DNA from: Didymodactylos carnosus
Lineage: Eukaryota > Rotifera > Eurotatoria > Philodinida > Philodinidae
Length of the DNA stretch: 32,327 nt
Assembly: GCA_905250885.1 (NCBI GenBank)
Contig: CAJNOQ010001386.1
Span: 1-32,327 of the forward strand
Direction of reading: 5' to 3'
The notes beneath the pieces were generated by a model, which did no database searches, had not been told where the DNA came from, and saw only the letters and a list, made by a program, of their open reading frames with translations. The translations under genes and the position numbers were made by a program. Positions 1 through 9,193 of this stretch are shown piece by piece; the first letter of the stretch is position 1, and each line of letters starts with the position of its first letter.

Positions 1-300
1 GCTGATTCGATATCTATAGTGCTTTTGTGGAGGAAACGGTAAAATACGAGCCCAATTTCATTTTTTTCACTGATTTTCAAAAAAATTAACTGACTTTTAA
101 TTTATTTATAGAGCGCTTTTGCATAGACTATCGAAAGAGATCGGCTATCTCTTTCGAATCGCGAAAACCCGAGGTCGCTATCCATCTTCGTTAAAAAGTT
201 ATGAGCTTGTGAAGTGGCGCGCATTTTATTCAAAAATGGGTAATGGATGTCTTTCTTCGTTAAGTTATATTTAAAATTAAAGCAACTGTCGCTTTCAGAC
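1..300. other. Non-coding AT-rich stretch with one small hairpin
   Basis: No reading frame with protein-like character is seen on either strand. At 132-156 the nine bases CGAAAGAGA are followed seven bases later by their exact complement TCTCTTTCG, a short stem-loop. Nothing ties it to the neighbouring minus-strand gene, whose 3' end lies at 301. Confidence 0.5.
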
Positions 301-2076
301 CTAGAACCAAATGGTCAAACTCCGGTGAAAATAGTCGAACTCTTTCATACTCAGTACTAATGAATTATCATTCTCGATAATATAGTCTAACCGATCTTTA
401 CAGCTTATGAATGCATGCCTAGTTCTGTAGTCGAACTGTAATCTCAACTGGGTTAGACTAGGAAAATATTGGCGTAGACTATAGAGAAATGTTGACATTT
501 CCCTTAAATATTCATCACCGAATTTGTCGACATACCGCAATTCAAGACTTCTTAAATTGGGTAAGATGTGTGATAATTCGGACAAAAACGACGAATGGTA
601 GTTTAACTGGAAACTGTGTTCCGGCACTTGCATATAACAAATGTTATTTCTCAAAGACTTCACGGCAATAAGGTTCTGTAGATAGGTAATAATTAATTTT
701 GTATTCTTTGCTGATATTTTTAGACTGTCTAAATTTGGTGATTGAGCTATAATTTTAGCTAAGGTTGACCAGTGACTTGATGTCTCCTCTTGGAAATCAC
801 TTTCAATATGGCAAAGCTCTAAGTGTTTCAAGTTCATGAATTTCCAATCGTCTGTTACTGATTGAAAAGCTTGAGTGAGACACCGGGCATCTACGGCAAG
901 TGCAGTGTAATTGTAAAGATCTTTTGGAGTCGAAACCTGCTCAAAGTTTATCCATGAACGTTCTGGTTTGAATTTGGTGAAGAGCGATTGTGGTTTTGGA
1001 AGGGTGAACACTGAATAGCAACTCGAGTTCAACATTTGTACGACTTTAGGAAAGCGTATGTCAAGCTTATGCCTTGTGTTGATCTTATAGTGAAACGATT
1101 GTAGACGAACAAAGCTGCTAGTTAAAGATTGAAATTTCTCATAGTTTGAGTACTCTTCTGTGGCATCTTTTACGACCAATGTCAATAACTGCACTTGACC
1201 TTTGAATACGGTCAGTAAATCTTTTACTGTTTCGAACTTCACTTTATATCCATTTTCGATTTCTATCTGCAATTTTTCCAATGTTATCGGTACACTAATC
1301 TGACGATGAGAGTCTTCGAGTTCGTCAAGGTATGGTACAGATAAGTTCAGTTCTTTCAGACTGATCATTGTCTCGAAGAGACTGACCAGTGATTCGACAT
1401 TATGTATGCTAATTGAAAGGTATTTTATGGAGGGTATTTGTGGAACATCTGGAAAGCGTTCGTTTTTGATGCTCGACCAACTTCCGAGAGTTAGTTTCGT
1501 AAAATTTTGTCGGTCACAAATGGCTACAGTTTTAAGTATAGAATTGTCTATGCGGTTCATTGATAGCTCCGATAGAGACGGTAGCGACAGTGCTTCTTCA
1601 ACAAATTTAACAATATCGTCAGATTTTAGGATACGGTTCATGACTGTAAGTGATTCAGATTTAATGGTACTGTAATTCGTCACTGTAAGTGATTTTAGTT
1701 TAACTAAATATCGAATGTATGGATGAATTGAATGCAAATGATATCTTGCATCGAGTTTTAGAGAGCTAACGGCTCGTCCATGTACAGGCAGAATGTGTTT
1801 TAGGATCAGAATGAACTTTTCATAAGATATGCTGTCCTGTGTCAAGTCGATATCGTCTACGTACGGATTAATGATTCGCTGGAAACGCTTGTTCAAGTTG
1901 CGAAAGGCATAGATTAGATCGAACTTGTGTAGGTAACGAAAGACCTGAAGAAGCAATATCCAAGAGTGAAATAAATGTAAAACTTGAGAGGATTCAGCGT
2001 ATCCTGCAGCGTATGTAAATGGATTGCTTCTTGTGCCATTAAAATTTATTAGATTCAGCTCTATCGAGTAACACAT
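301..2076 (-). CDS. F-box-like / leucine-rich repeat protein (591 aa)
   Basis: Seen: an uninterrupted 591-residue frame. Residues about 40-72 read ILLLQVFRYLHKFDLIYAF followed by RNLNKRFQRIINPY, which matches the second half of an F-box helix bundle as found in rotifer F-box proteins. The rest is a run of leucine-rich strands (LKSLTV, LKELNLSVP, LKHLELCHI, LRSLELRYV, LTQLRLQF) with the irregular spacing of F-box/LRR substrate receptors. Known: such proteins bind Skp1 through the F-box and recruit substrates to SCF ubiquitin ligases through the LRRs. Odd: the usual LP(D/N)E start of the F-box reads HSW, and the first 35 residues do not look like family sequence, so Skp1 binding may be lost or the true 5' end changed. 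The start used is the first ATG, at 2076. It and the next gene are the only long intact frames in the window. Confidence 0.8.
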   Translation of the reverse strand: MCYSIELNLINFNGTRSNPFTYAAGYAESSQVLHLFHSWILLLQVFRYLHKFDLIYAFRNLNKRFQRIINPYVDDIDLTQDSISYEKFILILKHILPVHGRAVSSLKLDARYHLHSIHPYIRYLVKLKSLTVTNYSTIKSESLTVMNRILKSDDIVKFVEEALSLPSLSELSMNRIDNSILKTVAICDRQNFTKLTLGSWSSIKNERFPDVPQIPSIKYLSISIHNVESLVSLFETMISLKELNLSVPYLDELEDSHRQISVPITLEKLQIEIENGYKVKFETVKDLLTVFKGQVQLLTLVVKDATEEYSNYEKFQSLTSSFVRLQSFHYKINTRHKLDIRFPKVVQMLNSSCYSVFTLPKPQSLFTKFKPERSWINFEQVSTPKDLYNYTALAVDARCLTQAFQSVTDDWKFMNLKHLELCHIESDFQEETSSHWSTLAKIIAQSPNLDSLKISAKNTKLIITYLQNLIAVKSLRNNICYMQVPEHSFQLNYHSSFLSELSHILPNLRSLELRYVDKFGDEYLREMSTFLYSLRQYFPSLTQLRLQFDYRTRHAFISCKDRLDYIIENDNSLVLSMKEFDYFHRSLTIWF

Positions 2077-2591
2077 AATATGCTGTTTATCCGCTCCTCT
2101 ACTTCGCTTTGATTAAAAAGAGTCCGTGCGTTCTTTTATCTTCACTAACTTATGTACAAGTGCAACAGGCATTAGTTTCTGATTCTTACCGCAGTAAAAT
2201 GAATTCATACGCTTTTAAAACCGGCACAAAAAAGTTTTAAGGTTTTACAATGTCCTTGTACTATGAAGTAGTTCAGTTAAGTAAACAAATCTAAGAAACT
2301 TTTACAGAAACGATTGAGGCACTTAAAAATAATCGAATTAAATGCAGCCATATGATCTAGAAAAACATTCTTTTCTTTCTTACTTCAATCATATTTAAAA
2401 GTAACTTTAAATGTAATTAAAGTAAGAAAGATAAACATTGTTTTTGTCTCTCATGATTCAACATTAAAATACTTACTCTCTGAAACGGAAGAAAATAGTT
2501 TGAAAATATTGACGAGACGTGATCTTATCAAATGTACTCTTACTATTCATCGCTTCATGAAATCATTAATTTCAATCGAGATTAAAATGTC
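2077..2591. repeat. Intergenic region with a 58-bp imperfect hairpin (2374-2431)
   Basis: The stretch separates two minus-strand genes. No coding frame is visible. TCTTTCTTACTT at 2374-2385 is the exact complement of AAGTAAGAAAGA at 2420-2431. The match continues inward with few mismatches to give arms of about 26 bases around a short loop. It could be a small fold-back element or part of the 3' region of the membrane-protein gene; the sequence does not decide. Confidence 0.5.
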
Positions 2592-3035
2592 CTAGTTCGA
2601 ATGGCTATGTTGATGGAGAGTCGGAAACCATTGACGTTTGAATATAAATATGTACAGTCTGAATAAAGCCAACCCAATAAATCCAGACATTAGAAGAAAA
2701 CATATCCATGTCCAATGACTGTTGTTAATTGTATATGTAAGATAAGTAAAACAACAAGCGATCGAGATTTCACCAAGCAGTAAATTGAAGCAAACATATT
2801 TTGTTAAATGTCCTATAGGGATGGATACAATCATCCCAAGCGTTTGTATGAGAATTTGTACTGTCCACCATAACACTAGTTGTTGATTCAGTTCAGATAT
2901 TTCTCGATTCTTATCGAATAATAACAACTGTAAAAAGTGTTTCGGATAAGAAAATAAGTAGAAAATAAAACAAATATTAACTAAGGATTGCAGTAGAAAT
3001 AAAAGCTGAACTGGAGAAAGCTGAGCAACAATCAT
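2592..3035 (-). CDS. Small four-helix membrane protein, function unknown (147 aa)
   Basis: Seen: an intact 147-residue frame starting at an ATG preceded by an A-rich leader. Four hydrophobic segments are clear, at about residues 10-30, 53-75, 80-101 and 108-131. A short charged loop (DKNREISELNQQ) lies between the first two and a basic, His-rich tail (FKRQWFPTLHQHSHSN) follows the last. There is no cleavable-looking signal peptide; helix 1 probably acts as a signal anchor. Inference: a complete integral membrane protein with both termini on the same side. I do not recognise the family and see no catalytic motif. The neighbouring F-box gene runs in the same direction about 515 bp downstream, with nothing to suggest shared function. 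Its lack of frame breaks sets it apart from most frames in the window. Confidence 0.65.
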   Translation of the reverse strand: MIVAQLSPVQLLFLLQSLVNICFIFYLFSYPKHFLQLLLFDKNREISELNQQLVLWWTVQILIQTLGMIVSIPIGHLTKYVCFNLLLGEISIACCFTYLTYTINNSHWTWICFLLMSGFIGLALFRLYIFIFKRQWFPTLHQHSHSN

Positions 3036-4430
3036 GTTTCTAATAAAAATAAAACACTAATGATACGGTACGGTGATTTGCATACTCGTGTATCTATCTT
3101 TTTTTTTGAATCAAACAATAGTCACAATACGTAACTCAGTTATAAATCATAGTTGTTTATAAAATGCCGTAAAGTTATCTTCTGAATATATCGAAGATAA
3201 AAGCAGATAAAAAATGCGAGTTTTCATTATTTTGTAGATTTCGTAAGTTAGATGAAACTCTACGTCACTTTTTCATATATTTGAGGTTAAAAATGCCGAG
3301 TTTTTAGATGATGTTTAATTAGAATTAGATTATACTTCTCTAGACTACTATACTAAAATCTTTCGAATGAGATTTTACAGGTTGAGATCTTAACAAACAT
3401 AAAAGAAAGATTTACGTTTGGATTTTATAAATTTCAATGCAAACTTACGAGGGAACATCTCCAAGTGTGAGTCTCAGTTTTAAATGGGATATGTACCAGT
3501 TTGTAGAGCTTCGTATTTTTTTTTAAACATATTTAAAACTATTTAAAAAATCTTTAACAAAACAAACGTGTCGACCTCTTTTATTGAGGTCGTCTTCAGT
3601 GAACGTAATAAAATATGTATAAAAATGGTTAAAATTGCGGATCTCTGATCTGTACTGATACAACGCAAAAACAGTCTTATCTCTTCTCGCACGTACAGGA
3701 CCTTTTCATCGTTTTTAAACCTTAACATCTAGGCAGATAGTACTATTTTGTGTTTCCAGGAATGTATAACACATGTTTCTCCACAAGACAAGAGGTTAAC
3801 AAGCTCTGAATAAATGATTCTCTTTTTTATGTCTGTGATGCACTGAAAATAAAAGATGATGATCATTATTGTTCGGTTGTTCACTGCACTTAATTTGATT
3901 TAATATCGATAAGTTTTTTTTGTTTTATCAGTAATTTATCATTAGTTTTATCATTTCTATTTTTCTATTTTATTGTATTATTATGAAATTGTTAACCAAG
4001 TAATTGTCTTCTTATTATTTAGATTTTAGATTTATTTACTCCTAGTCGGATATTGTCATTTAACTGTGATATTTCTATCTTTTTTTAAATCACTTGTTTG
4101 ACTTTAAATACAATGCTTTTGTTTATCTGCTCAACGTTTTCAAAAGCTTTCTAGTTCTGCAGAATCTTTTAAAAAGTATGAGAAGATTAAACTAGGAATA
4201 TTTGCCTTTTACGGAAATTTTGAAAAATTTATATGCCATGACACTAAATTTTTCTATCTAGAAAAATACTTGACAAAGTTCTGCGGATTCTTTTCTTGGA
4301 TCTCGGAACCTGCAAACTTTTCGAAAGTGTGCAGGGTCCGAATATCGACAAATACTGTATTTCTGTGAGCCGTGAAGTGGGCACTTCCTTCTGAAGAAGA
4401 TTATAAAATTTTAATGACCTACTTCGGATA
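3036..4430. other. Long AT-rich intergenic region
   Basis: No convincing gene is seen. The longest open stretch, at 3543-3728 on the minus strand, has no protein-like character and overlaps the structured motif listed at 3568-3599. Poly-T and poly-A tracts are common around 3900-4100. Confidence 0.45.
3568..3599 (-). ncRNA. Hammerhead-like CTGAAGA stem-loop, degenerate
   Basis: On the minus strand CTGAAGA is followed by a perfect seven-base-pair stem, CGACCTC/GAGGTCG, around a seven-base loop. In a hammerhead ribozyme CTGANGA plus stem II is followed by GAAA; here that position reads ACAC, so the core is damaged. Known: Penelope-like elements carry hammerhead motifs in their terminal repeats. 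Inference: this may be a relic of such a terminus. It could also be a chance hairpin. Confidence 0.3.
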
Positions 4431-4436
4431 CGCCTA

Positions 4437-4590
4437 TAAACTTGGTTTTTACAGGAAAATATTTAGTAATTGCAGATGACAGACATGATCTGTCACTGGA
4501 AAATAAGGATGAATTGAAGCAATATGATGCATTTGAAATTCACAAAATGATTGATAGTAAGAGCACTAGAAACGATTTAGGTATCTCAGT
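4437..4590 (+). CDS. Possible orphan exon, unknown product
   Basis: Seen: TTTTTACAG, a good splice acceptor, is followed by an open frame reading GKYLVIADDRHDLSLENKDE then a mixed polar stretch ending NDLGIS, where TCA|GTAAAA could be a donor. The amino-acid mix is protein-like and the frame continues without a stop to 4630. No partner exon is recognised on either side and the family is unknown to me. It could be an isolated exon left after rearrangement, or chance. Confidence 0.25.
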
Positions 4591-4775
4591 AAAAGTTTTA
4601 TTGAAAATAGAGAAATGCAGTTCTTGTTGATTTCCTTTGTTTTTTGCTATACTAATGAGGGACCACCCGAGGTTATAAATCGATTTCAGGTTAGTCACCA
4701 ATACCTCCTATTTTTAATGAGATTCTAGTTAAAGTAACAGACTCTAAAGTCGGTGCTTCTGTATGAGCAAGGATA

Positions 4776-4960
4776 ATCACTATCCACTGAAAAAAATTTT
4801 TGAAACTCGGTGAGATCACGCAGAATTTTTCCTCTTGAGGAAAATACCTGTGTGATCTCTCTGGATTTTTCATCGCGTAATCTCGCCGTGTAGCTTTCCC
4901 GCGGGATCTGGCCTACTTTTTCCTGGTTTTTTCTCGCCAGTTGTTTTGAGCTTCTCATGT
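4776..4960. repeat. CCACTGAAAAAAA repeat with internal hairpin (4812-4859)
   Basis: The stretch opens with CCACTGAAAAAAATTTT, the same terminal motif as the repeat beginning at 9029 and, inverted, as the ends at about 11605 and 11936. Inside, GAGATCAC (4812-4819) pairs with GTGATCTC (4852-4859), and TTTTCCTC with GAGGAAAA nested within, giving a long hairpin. The GAGATCAC and CTCGCC-type motifs are shared with the 9-12 kb repeat block. I read it as one end of a dispersed non-coding element; its other end was not found nearby. Confidence 0.45.
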
Positions 4961-5022
4961 GTCCTTTTATGCTATTAAGTGTGACCTTACTACTATCAAT
5001 TCTGATGATAAATTTAACCATA

Positions 5023-5417
5023 ATAAATAAGTCATTTATCCTGTGCAGTTAACTTTAAATTGGGAGAATCTGAATGATAAACAAACGACTTTTCTCGATT
5101 TCGAAATAAATATAATTACCGGAATAATACAAATCAAACCATATGATAAACGTACCAAGTTCGGTTTTAACATTGTCAATTATCCGGATTTGAACGATAA
5201 TTTTCCAGAAGTAATGGGTTATAGTAGGGTGATAGGACAGTTACTTCGCTTATCAAACGTTTGTATGGATTATGAAACATACTTTACGGTGGTTAAAATT
5301 ATGTACATGAAACTTCTCTTACAGGGTTATATATCCGAAAATTTCATTAAAGTGCTAAAACGATTTTTAAGAAGTATGGATCGATTTTACCATTTTAAAT
5401 GTCAAGAAAACAGCTGA
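5023..5417 (+). pseudogene. C-terminal fragment of a reverse transcriptase
   Basis: Seen: an open frame reading IYPVQLTLNWENLND, then TTFLDFEINI, then YDKRTKFGFNIVNYPDLNDN and a block containing GYSRVIGQLLRLSNVC. From family knowledge this order (YP-LxLN, FLDxEI, YDKRxxFxFxIVNxP, YGVxIxQLxRxxxxC, then a basic tail) is the region just after the palm in reverse transcriptases common in bivalve, cnidarian and rotifer genomes. The FLD then Y-(D/R)-K layout parallels the Penelope-like RT at 14 kb (LPFLDV, YRKPS). The catalytic YxDD and all upstream RT motifs are missing: a TAA lies at 5020-5022 and only unrelated sequence precedes it. The element is therefore a dead 5'-truncated copy. The frame ends naturally with TGA at 5415-5417. 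Confidence 0.6.
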
Positions 5418-5572
5418 TTAAAGATCTTATGAAATAATTTTACTCTACTTTTAACTGTTTGCTTGTTTTAACCCGTATGTCAGCATCTTCGTAACACAAA
5501 ATTTGGCCATTACTACAAAATGTCTTCTAAGCGAGTAACAACATCATCGTTTCTCAACATCATATGAAGCCT

Positions 5573-5600
5573 CTGATGATGCAGGCTTAGCAATAACATC
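5573..5600 (+). ncRNA. CTGATGATGC hairpin remnant downstream of the RT fragment
   Basis: CTGATGA is followed by TGC, a seven-base loop AGGCTTA, GCA and then ATAA. The layout is like a hammerhead CTGANGA/stem II/GAAA core but with a three-base stem and a changed GAAA. It lies about 160 bp beyond the RT fragment, on the same strand, where a retroelement 3' terminus would be. Weak on its own; noted because similar motifs occur at 3568 and 19763. Confidence 0.2.
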
Positions 5601-5620
5601 TTTTGGCTAAAAAAAAGTCG

Positions 5621-5627
5621 AAAAAAA
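5621..5627 (-). terminator. RNA polymerase III T-run terminator
   Basis: Seven T residues on the transcribed strand begin five bases after the tRNA-like 3' end. This is the expected polymerase III stop signal and supports transcription of the 5633-5704 unit. Confidence 0.5.
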
Positions 5628-5632
5628 TTTAC

Positions 5633-5704
5633 GCGTCGACGAGGATTTGAACCTCGATTCCGTCTCATCATAGACAGACGTTGTATCTATTGTGCCATCA
5701 ACGC
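5633..5704 (-). tRNA. tRNA-like gene, anticodon not assignable, probably decayed
   Basis: Seen on the minus strand: a seven-base-pair acceptor stem (GCGTTGA/TCGACGC, one G-T pair), an A-box-like TGGCACAATAGATA, a perfect T arm (CGAGG-TTCAAAT-CCTCG) containing the B box GGTTCAAATCC, and a T7 terminator six bases past the 3' end. The length, 72 bases, fits a class I tRNA. Odd: the D stem can form only one of its four pairs, and the anticodon stem CGTCT/AGACG closes a ten-base loop instead of seven, so the anticodon cannot be read safely. The upstream and downstream promoter and terminator signals look functional. It may be a decayed tRNA, or a tRNA-derived head of a SINE, though no SINE body is seen. 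Confidence 0.6.
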
Positions 5705-7410
5705 TCTTCAGCAAGTAGATACATTTTATACTGTAAGTGTTGCTGTTTCGTATCGATAATCTTTCGCATAACATCAATATTTTCATATACGTCTTTTAGT
5801 TTACTGAGCTACGAATCTATATCACATTTCCGCCTGCTCTAGCTAAATATGCCCACTGTGTACTGTGGTAAAGACACACTGTGTTTGACTGATCGAACTG
5901 GTCACAAGACAAACACGCTTCAGTCTGGCGGACTGGATGTCTGGGATATCTGCTGGTCATTGTTTCTTGACAGATTTCTGATACTGACAGAGAGAAGTCT
6001 TCATTCACTGAATGTCTAAACAAGAGAAGTGACACAAATCAAACAAGTATTTTTCTGTACTGATACAAAATAAAAAATTTCGCAAAAATTTTGGCACACC
6101 TGGTCTATGCTAATATGACGTTAGAGAATTACGAGATTTGCTACAGGTGTGTTTTTCTCCTATTTCACTATATTTGCACAATATCGATACTTTTTTTTCT
6201 ATTGTTTTCCTGAGTCACCCGTAATTCGTTACCATTTCGTCGGATAAATGTCTGCCGTTCGAGAACCACAACAGATAGAGAGGTCGGCCTCGCGCAGAAT
6301 TTTAGAGGACAATTTGGGCTATCTAACCACCATGTTACAATTAAAAATCCACCGCAGGGTCAAAATCTGGCAACCTCATCGGTTTACATCCGTCAGGTAC
6401 ACCACCGGAAAAAAAGAGATTTTTAGCACAAAATATATGTGAAGATAAAGTAAAGCCTTCTCTACAAAATGCTGAAAACCCGAACTCTCTATCGCTTTCG
6501 TGCTCGAGTTATTCAAAAAACATCCATGACCTCTCTATTCAGAAATCAATAGTAGAAACCCCGTTTGCCTAAAACCGAGTACAAATAACTGCTTATCGGT
6601 TACATTTTGAAAAGGCAAATACAGGGTTTGTAGCGCTTGGAAATCTCTGTCGAATGACGTATTACTTTACAATTTCCAATAAACCGTTAATTTGTAAATA
6701 AAAGTGTAAGGCACCAGGGTGATATTAATTAGTATTCATTAGCATTGATTAATTATAAATCAGTGTCTTAAAAAAACTTTTTTCATCAGACCATAACAAC
6801 AGACCATTGACTAGCAAGCAATGCATGAATGACTTTTCTACGATTATTTTCGACTGAGCTAGAAGTTTTCTAAAATGAGGACTAGGACTTTAAATTTTAA
6901 TTAAAGTTTAAACTTAATTAATTAATAACACTGTGAATAGTTAACAGTTCATCGAAAAAACTGAACAATATATGTAATCAGGTGTCCTCTTCGAACTGAC
7001 ATAGTTTGATGGCACGTATAGGGGGTGTGGACGCCGTTAAGAGGAGGAGGATGGAAGAGCGGGAGAGAAAGGCGCTTTAAAAGAACTGAAAATAAAGAAG
7101 AGCCCAGAGCGTGATCGATCTTGTTGATTTCGAGTATCGTAATTGGAGGGAGTGACTGTCAGCCTCTGGAGACTTGTTTTCGGAAAACCAGGTTGTCAGC
7201 GCCGAAAAAGTTTTGCTCAAATTGGTTTTAGCCATTGTTGATAAATTTTTACACCATTTACCTGTCTAGTGACGGTCACACAGTCTTCAGTGGCCGTCGC
7301 CCATCCACTTGCTAATCGTTGTCCTAACGCTCAACCAGAGAAAAGACAAATTCATTTTCCCAATTTCTCTATGAGTCACGCGAGTTTAGTGCGGTTAAAG
7401 AAAGAAAATG
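5705..7410. other. Intergenic region, no supported gene
   Basis: Short frames exist (for example 6248-6442, plus strand) but have no recognisable motif, splice partner or compositional support. One imperfect hairpin is visible: AAACCCCGTTTGCCT at 6556-6570 against AGGCAAATACAGGGTTT at 6613-6629. A patch at about 7020-7340 is richer in G and C than its surroundings but is not coding in any frame I can read. Confidence 0.45.
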
Positions 7411-7589
7411 ATTTTGATATTTTAAACTGGATTTGTTTGCACTAAATAAATTGTGTTTTACAACCGCTTTTTCGTTACAGAAAAGTTCAAGCCTTGGAAG
7501 TTTGAACTTGCCCAGGCCTTCTGTAGCGAAAAAGCGTTTGTAAAACAAAATTTATTTATGCAAACAAATCGAGTTTAAAATATCAAAAT
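7411..7589. repeat. 179-bp long hairpin (71-bp inverted arms)
   Basis: The arms 7411-7482 and 7519-7589 are near-complementary over about 71 bases (outer ATTTTGATATTTTAAACT against AGTTTAAAATATCAAAAT). The 36-base spacer itself contains AAGTTCAA...TTGAACTT. There is no coding content and no clear target-site duplication. Most likely a fold-back or MITE-type element. Confidence 0.75.
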
Positions 7590-8115
7590 ACATACGATTT
7601 TATTGCACTTATACTCGAGCTTATTGTGTACTCAACAACTTCTTTTTTCAAATAAAAGTGGTTGAAAAGAGTTCATATTCCGATCGGAATATGCTCCCAC
7701 ACAGACAGTATTATAAAAAAATTTCCGAGATGTCCAAAAATCTGTTTCAACTTAATGAGATTTTCTGAGATCTTTACCATCTTTCTCGTTAAGTAAGAAA
7801 AAAACTTATTACTTCCCTAATTGTCACTTCACTTCATAAAAACAACAAAGCATGGTCAGTAACCTCTGTTACAGTCTTTTTTAACGTTATCAGACTTGTA
7901 AAAGTGACAACGAAAGAATCTTAGCAAATTCTCTTTCCCCTCACAAAGCCTAATAGATATTGCGGAAGAGAACATGCGCATATTTCCAGAAAATACATTA
8001 GGTTTTCTGTAGTGTTGAATTGAGGTAGATGACAGGCGCAGACACAGTCAGAATGCATTTGTTCGTATAGAGGTGAAACAAATGACGCGACCGCAAAAAT
8101 TTCAGAGCGATTATT
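7590..8115. other. Intergenic region with a 20-bp perfect palindrome
   Basis: No coding frame is seen. CATATTCCGATCGGAATATG at 7674-7693 is a perfect palindrome, either a possible protein-binding site or a remnant of a longer inverted repeat. Confidence 0.4.
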
Positions 8116-8442
8116 TCACGGAATCAATCTGGGTTCTATCCATTGGAGATGCAACGTTTTCCTTATACAACTAAAGCATGGCGACCCCTTGAAAATGCTG
8201 AATGCAGAACAGATCCAAACGGGACGTCGACATCGAGGGCACATGTAGTAAATTGTATGTTTCGTAGCCTGCAGGGTGGCCGTCGTCGATGGCACTGATA
8301 ACAATTGACGATCGAGGATGGCAACTTGCTTATTGAAATATTCCTGCGATCGTTTAGGGTCGCCGTTGGCTTTGTGGGCGCGACCCAAGATATAATATAG
8401 TTCAGTGATCATTTGACCGTATACGTTTAACCAAAAATTCAT
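8103..8442 (-). pseudogene. Tetratricopeptide-like fragment
   Basis: Seen: the frame from the ATG at 8442 reads ELYYILGRAHKANGDPKRSQ then EYFNKQVAILDRQLLS. The W/LG-Y-A-F spacing fits a single TPR helix pair. Its third codon positions are richer in G and C than elsewhere, consistent with real coding ancestry. The same frame then runs into CPRC...CFSC, a two-CxxC arrangement, and stops at 8116. The overlapping frame reads SRLDLFCIQHFQGVAML, a TAG, then LYKENVASPMDRTQID, which looks at least as natural. That would mean a frameshift near 8280 plus a TAG stop. The family is not identified. It could be the last exon of a TPR gene with decay, or a real protein ending in a Cys-rich tail. Confidence 0.35.
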
Positions 8443-8765
8443 TTTCTGTTCTCATTGTGTCATTTCGTTGCTAGATTTTTGAAAATTTTCGTTTTAATCC
8501 ATTCATAATCTTGTTTTTTGATTTTCTGTAGAATTTCAAGGCACATATTCAAGAAAAAGTTAGTTAAAATATGTAATTATTTGAATAATTTCTCTTTCAA
8601 AGATATACAAACGATAATAATACGGAATAAGAATTTAATAAGAATCATTATTAATGAAATACTATAGCTCAAAGAATGTAGGAACATAAATAATCTCCGT
8701 TTCACGTTTCATTGCAGAGTTGAAGAATCTTTTACTGAATCAAAATATAAATATGCATTAATGTA
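8443..8765. other. Non-coding AT-rich stretch
   Basis: No coding frame or repeat is seen. It separates the TPR-like fragment from the 3' end of the cold-shock-domain gene, both on the minus strand. Confidence 0.4.
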
Positions 8766-9028
8766 TCAACTTCTATGACTGTCGCTACTAGGATGACGCT
8801 GATAATTACTTTGATAAACAAAACGTTCTACATTATATGCTTGTAAACCTCTTCTACTTTGAATAATATCAAACTGAACACGATCCCCATCGCGTGTATA
8901 ATTATCACTAATCAAACCTGTGTAATGGAAAAAAAGATCACTACCAACCTCATCAGTAATTATAAAACCATAGCTACGTAGGCAATTATACTATTTAATG
9001 AAACCATTGTGTTTTGTCGAATAACCCA
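8766..9028 (-). pseudogene. 3' part of a disrupted gene: cold-shock domain
   Basis: Seen on the minus strand: HNGFIK, a TAG at 8991-8993, then YNCLRSYGFIITDEVGSD, LFFHYTGLISDNYTRDGDRV, QFDIIQSRRGLQAYNVERF and a Ser/His-rich tail ending at a TGA (8766-8768). This is a nearly full cold-shock domain: GxxK(W)(F/Y)N, the RNP1-like SYGFI, the RNP2-like DLFFHYTGL, then DGDRVxFDI. Known: this five-strand barrel binds single-stranded RNA or DNA. The TAG stands exactly where the family has its conserved nucleic-acid-stacking Trp, so a single TGG to TAG change would explain it. The upstream half of the same gene appears to resume at 11937-12501, beyond the repeat insertion. The short length hid it from simple ORF searches. 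Confidence 0.75.
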
Positions 9029-9091
9029 CTGGAAAAAACTGGACAAAATCCTGAGAGATCTCGCGAGAATTGAAGCGTGGTTCTCGCGACG

Positions 9092-9193
9092 AAAAATCCT
9101 GCGTTTGGTCTGATAAAAATGCGTGTTTTTCTCCCCTAAAGATCTCGCGAGGTTAAAACACGCAGTTTTATCAGGCGAAACGCAGGATTTTTT
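9092..9193. repeat. Hairpin with TCTCGCGAGA boxes nearby
   Basis: The arms 9092-9130 and 9155-9193 are imperfect inverted copies (AAAATCCTGCGTTT against AAACGCAGGATTTT, then GATAAAA/TTTTATC and TGCGTGTTTT/AAAACACGCA). The palindromic decamer TCTCGCGAGA lies on both sides (9059-9068, 9229-9238) and again at 9496-9505, with a one-base variant in the loop at 9143. Confidence 0.65.
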
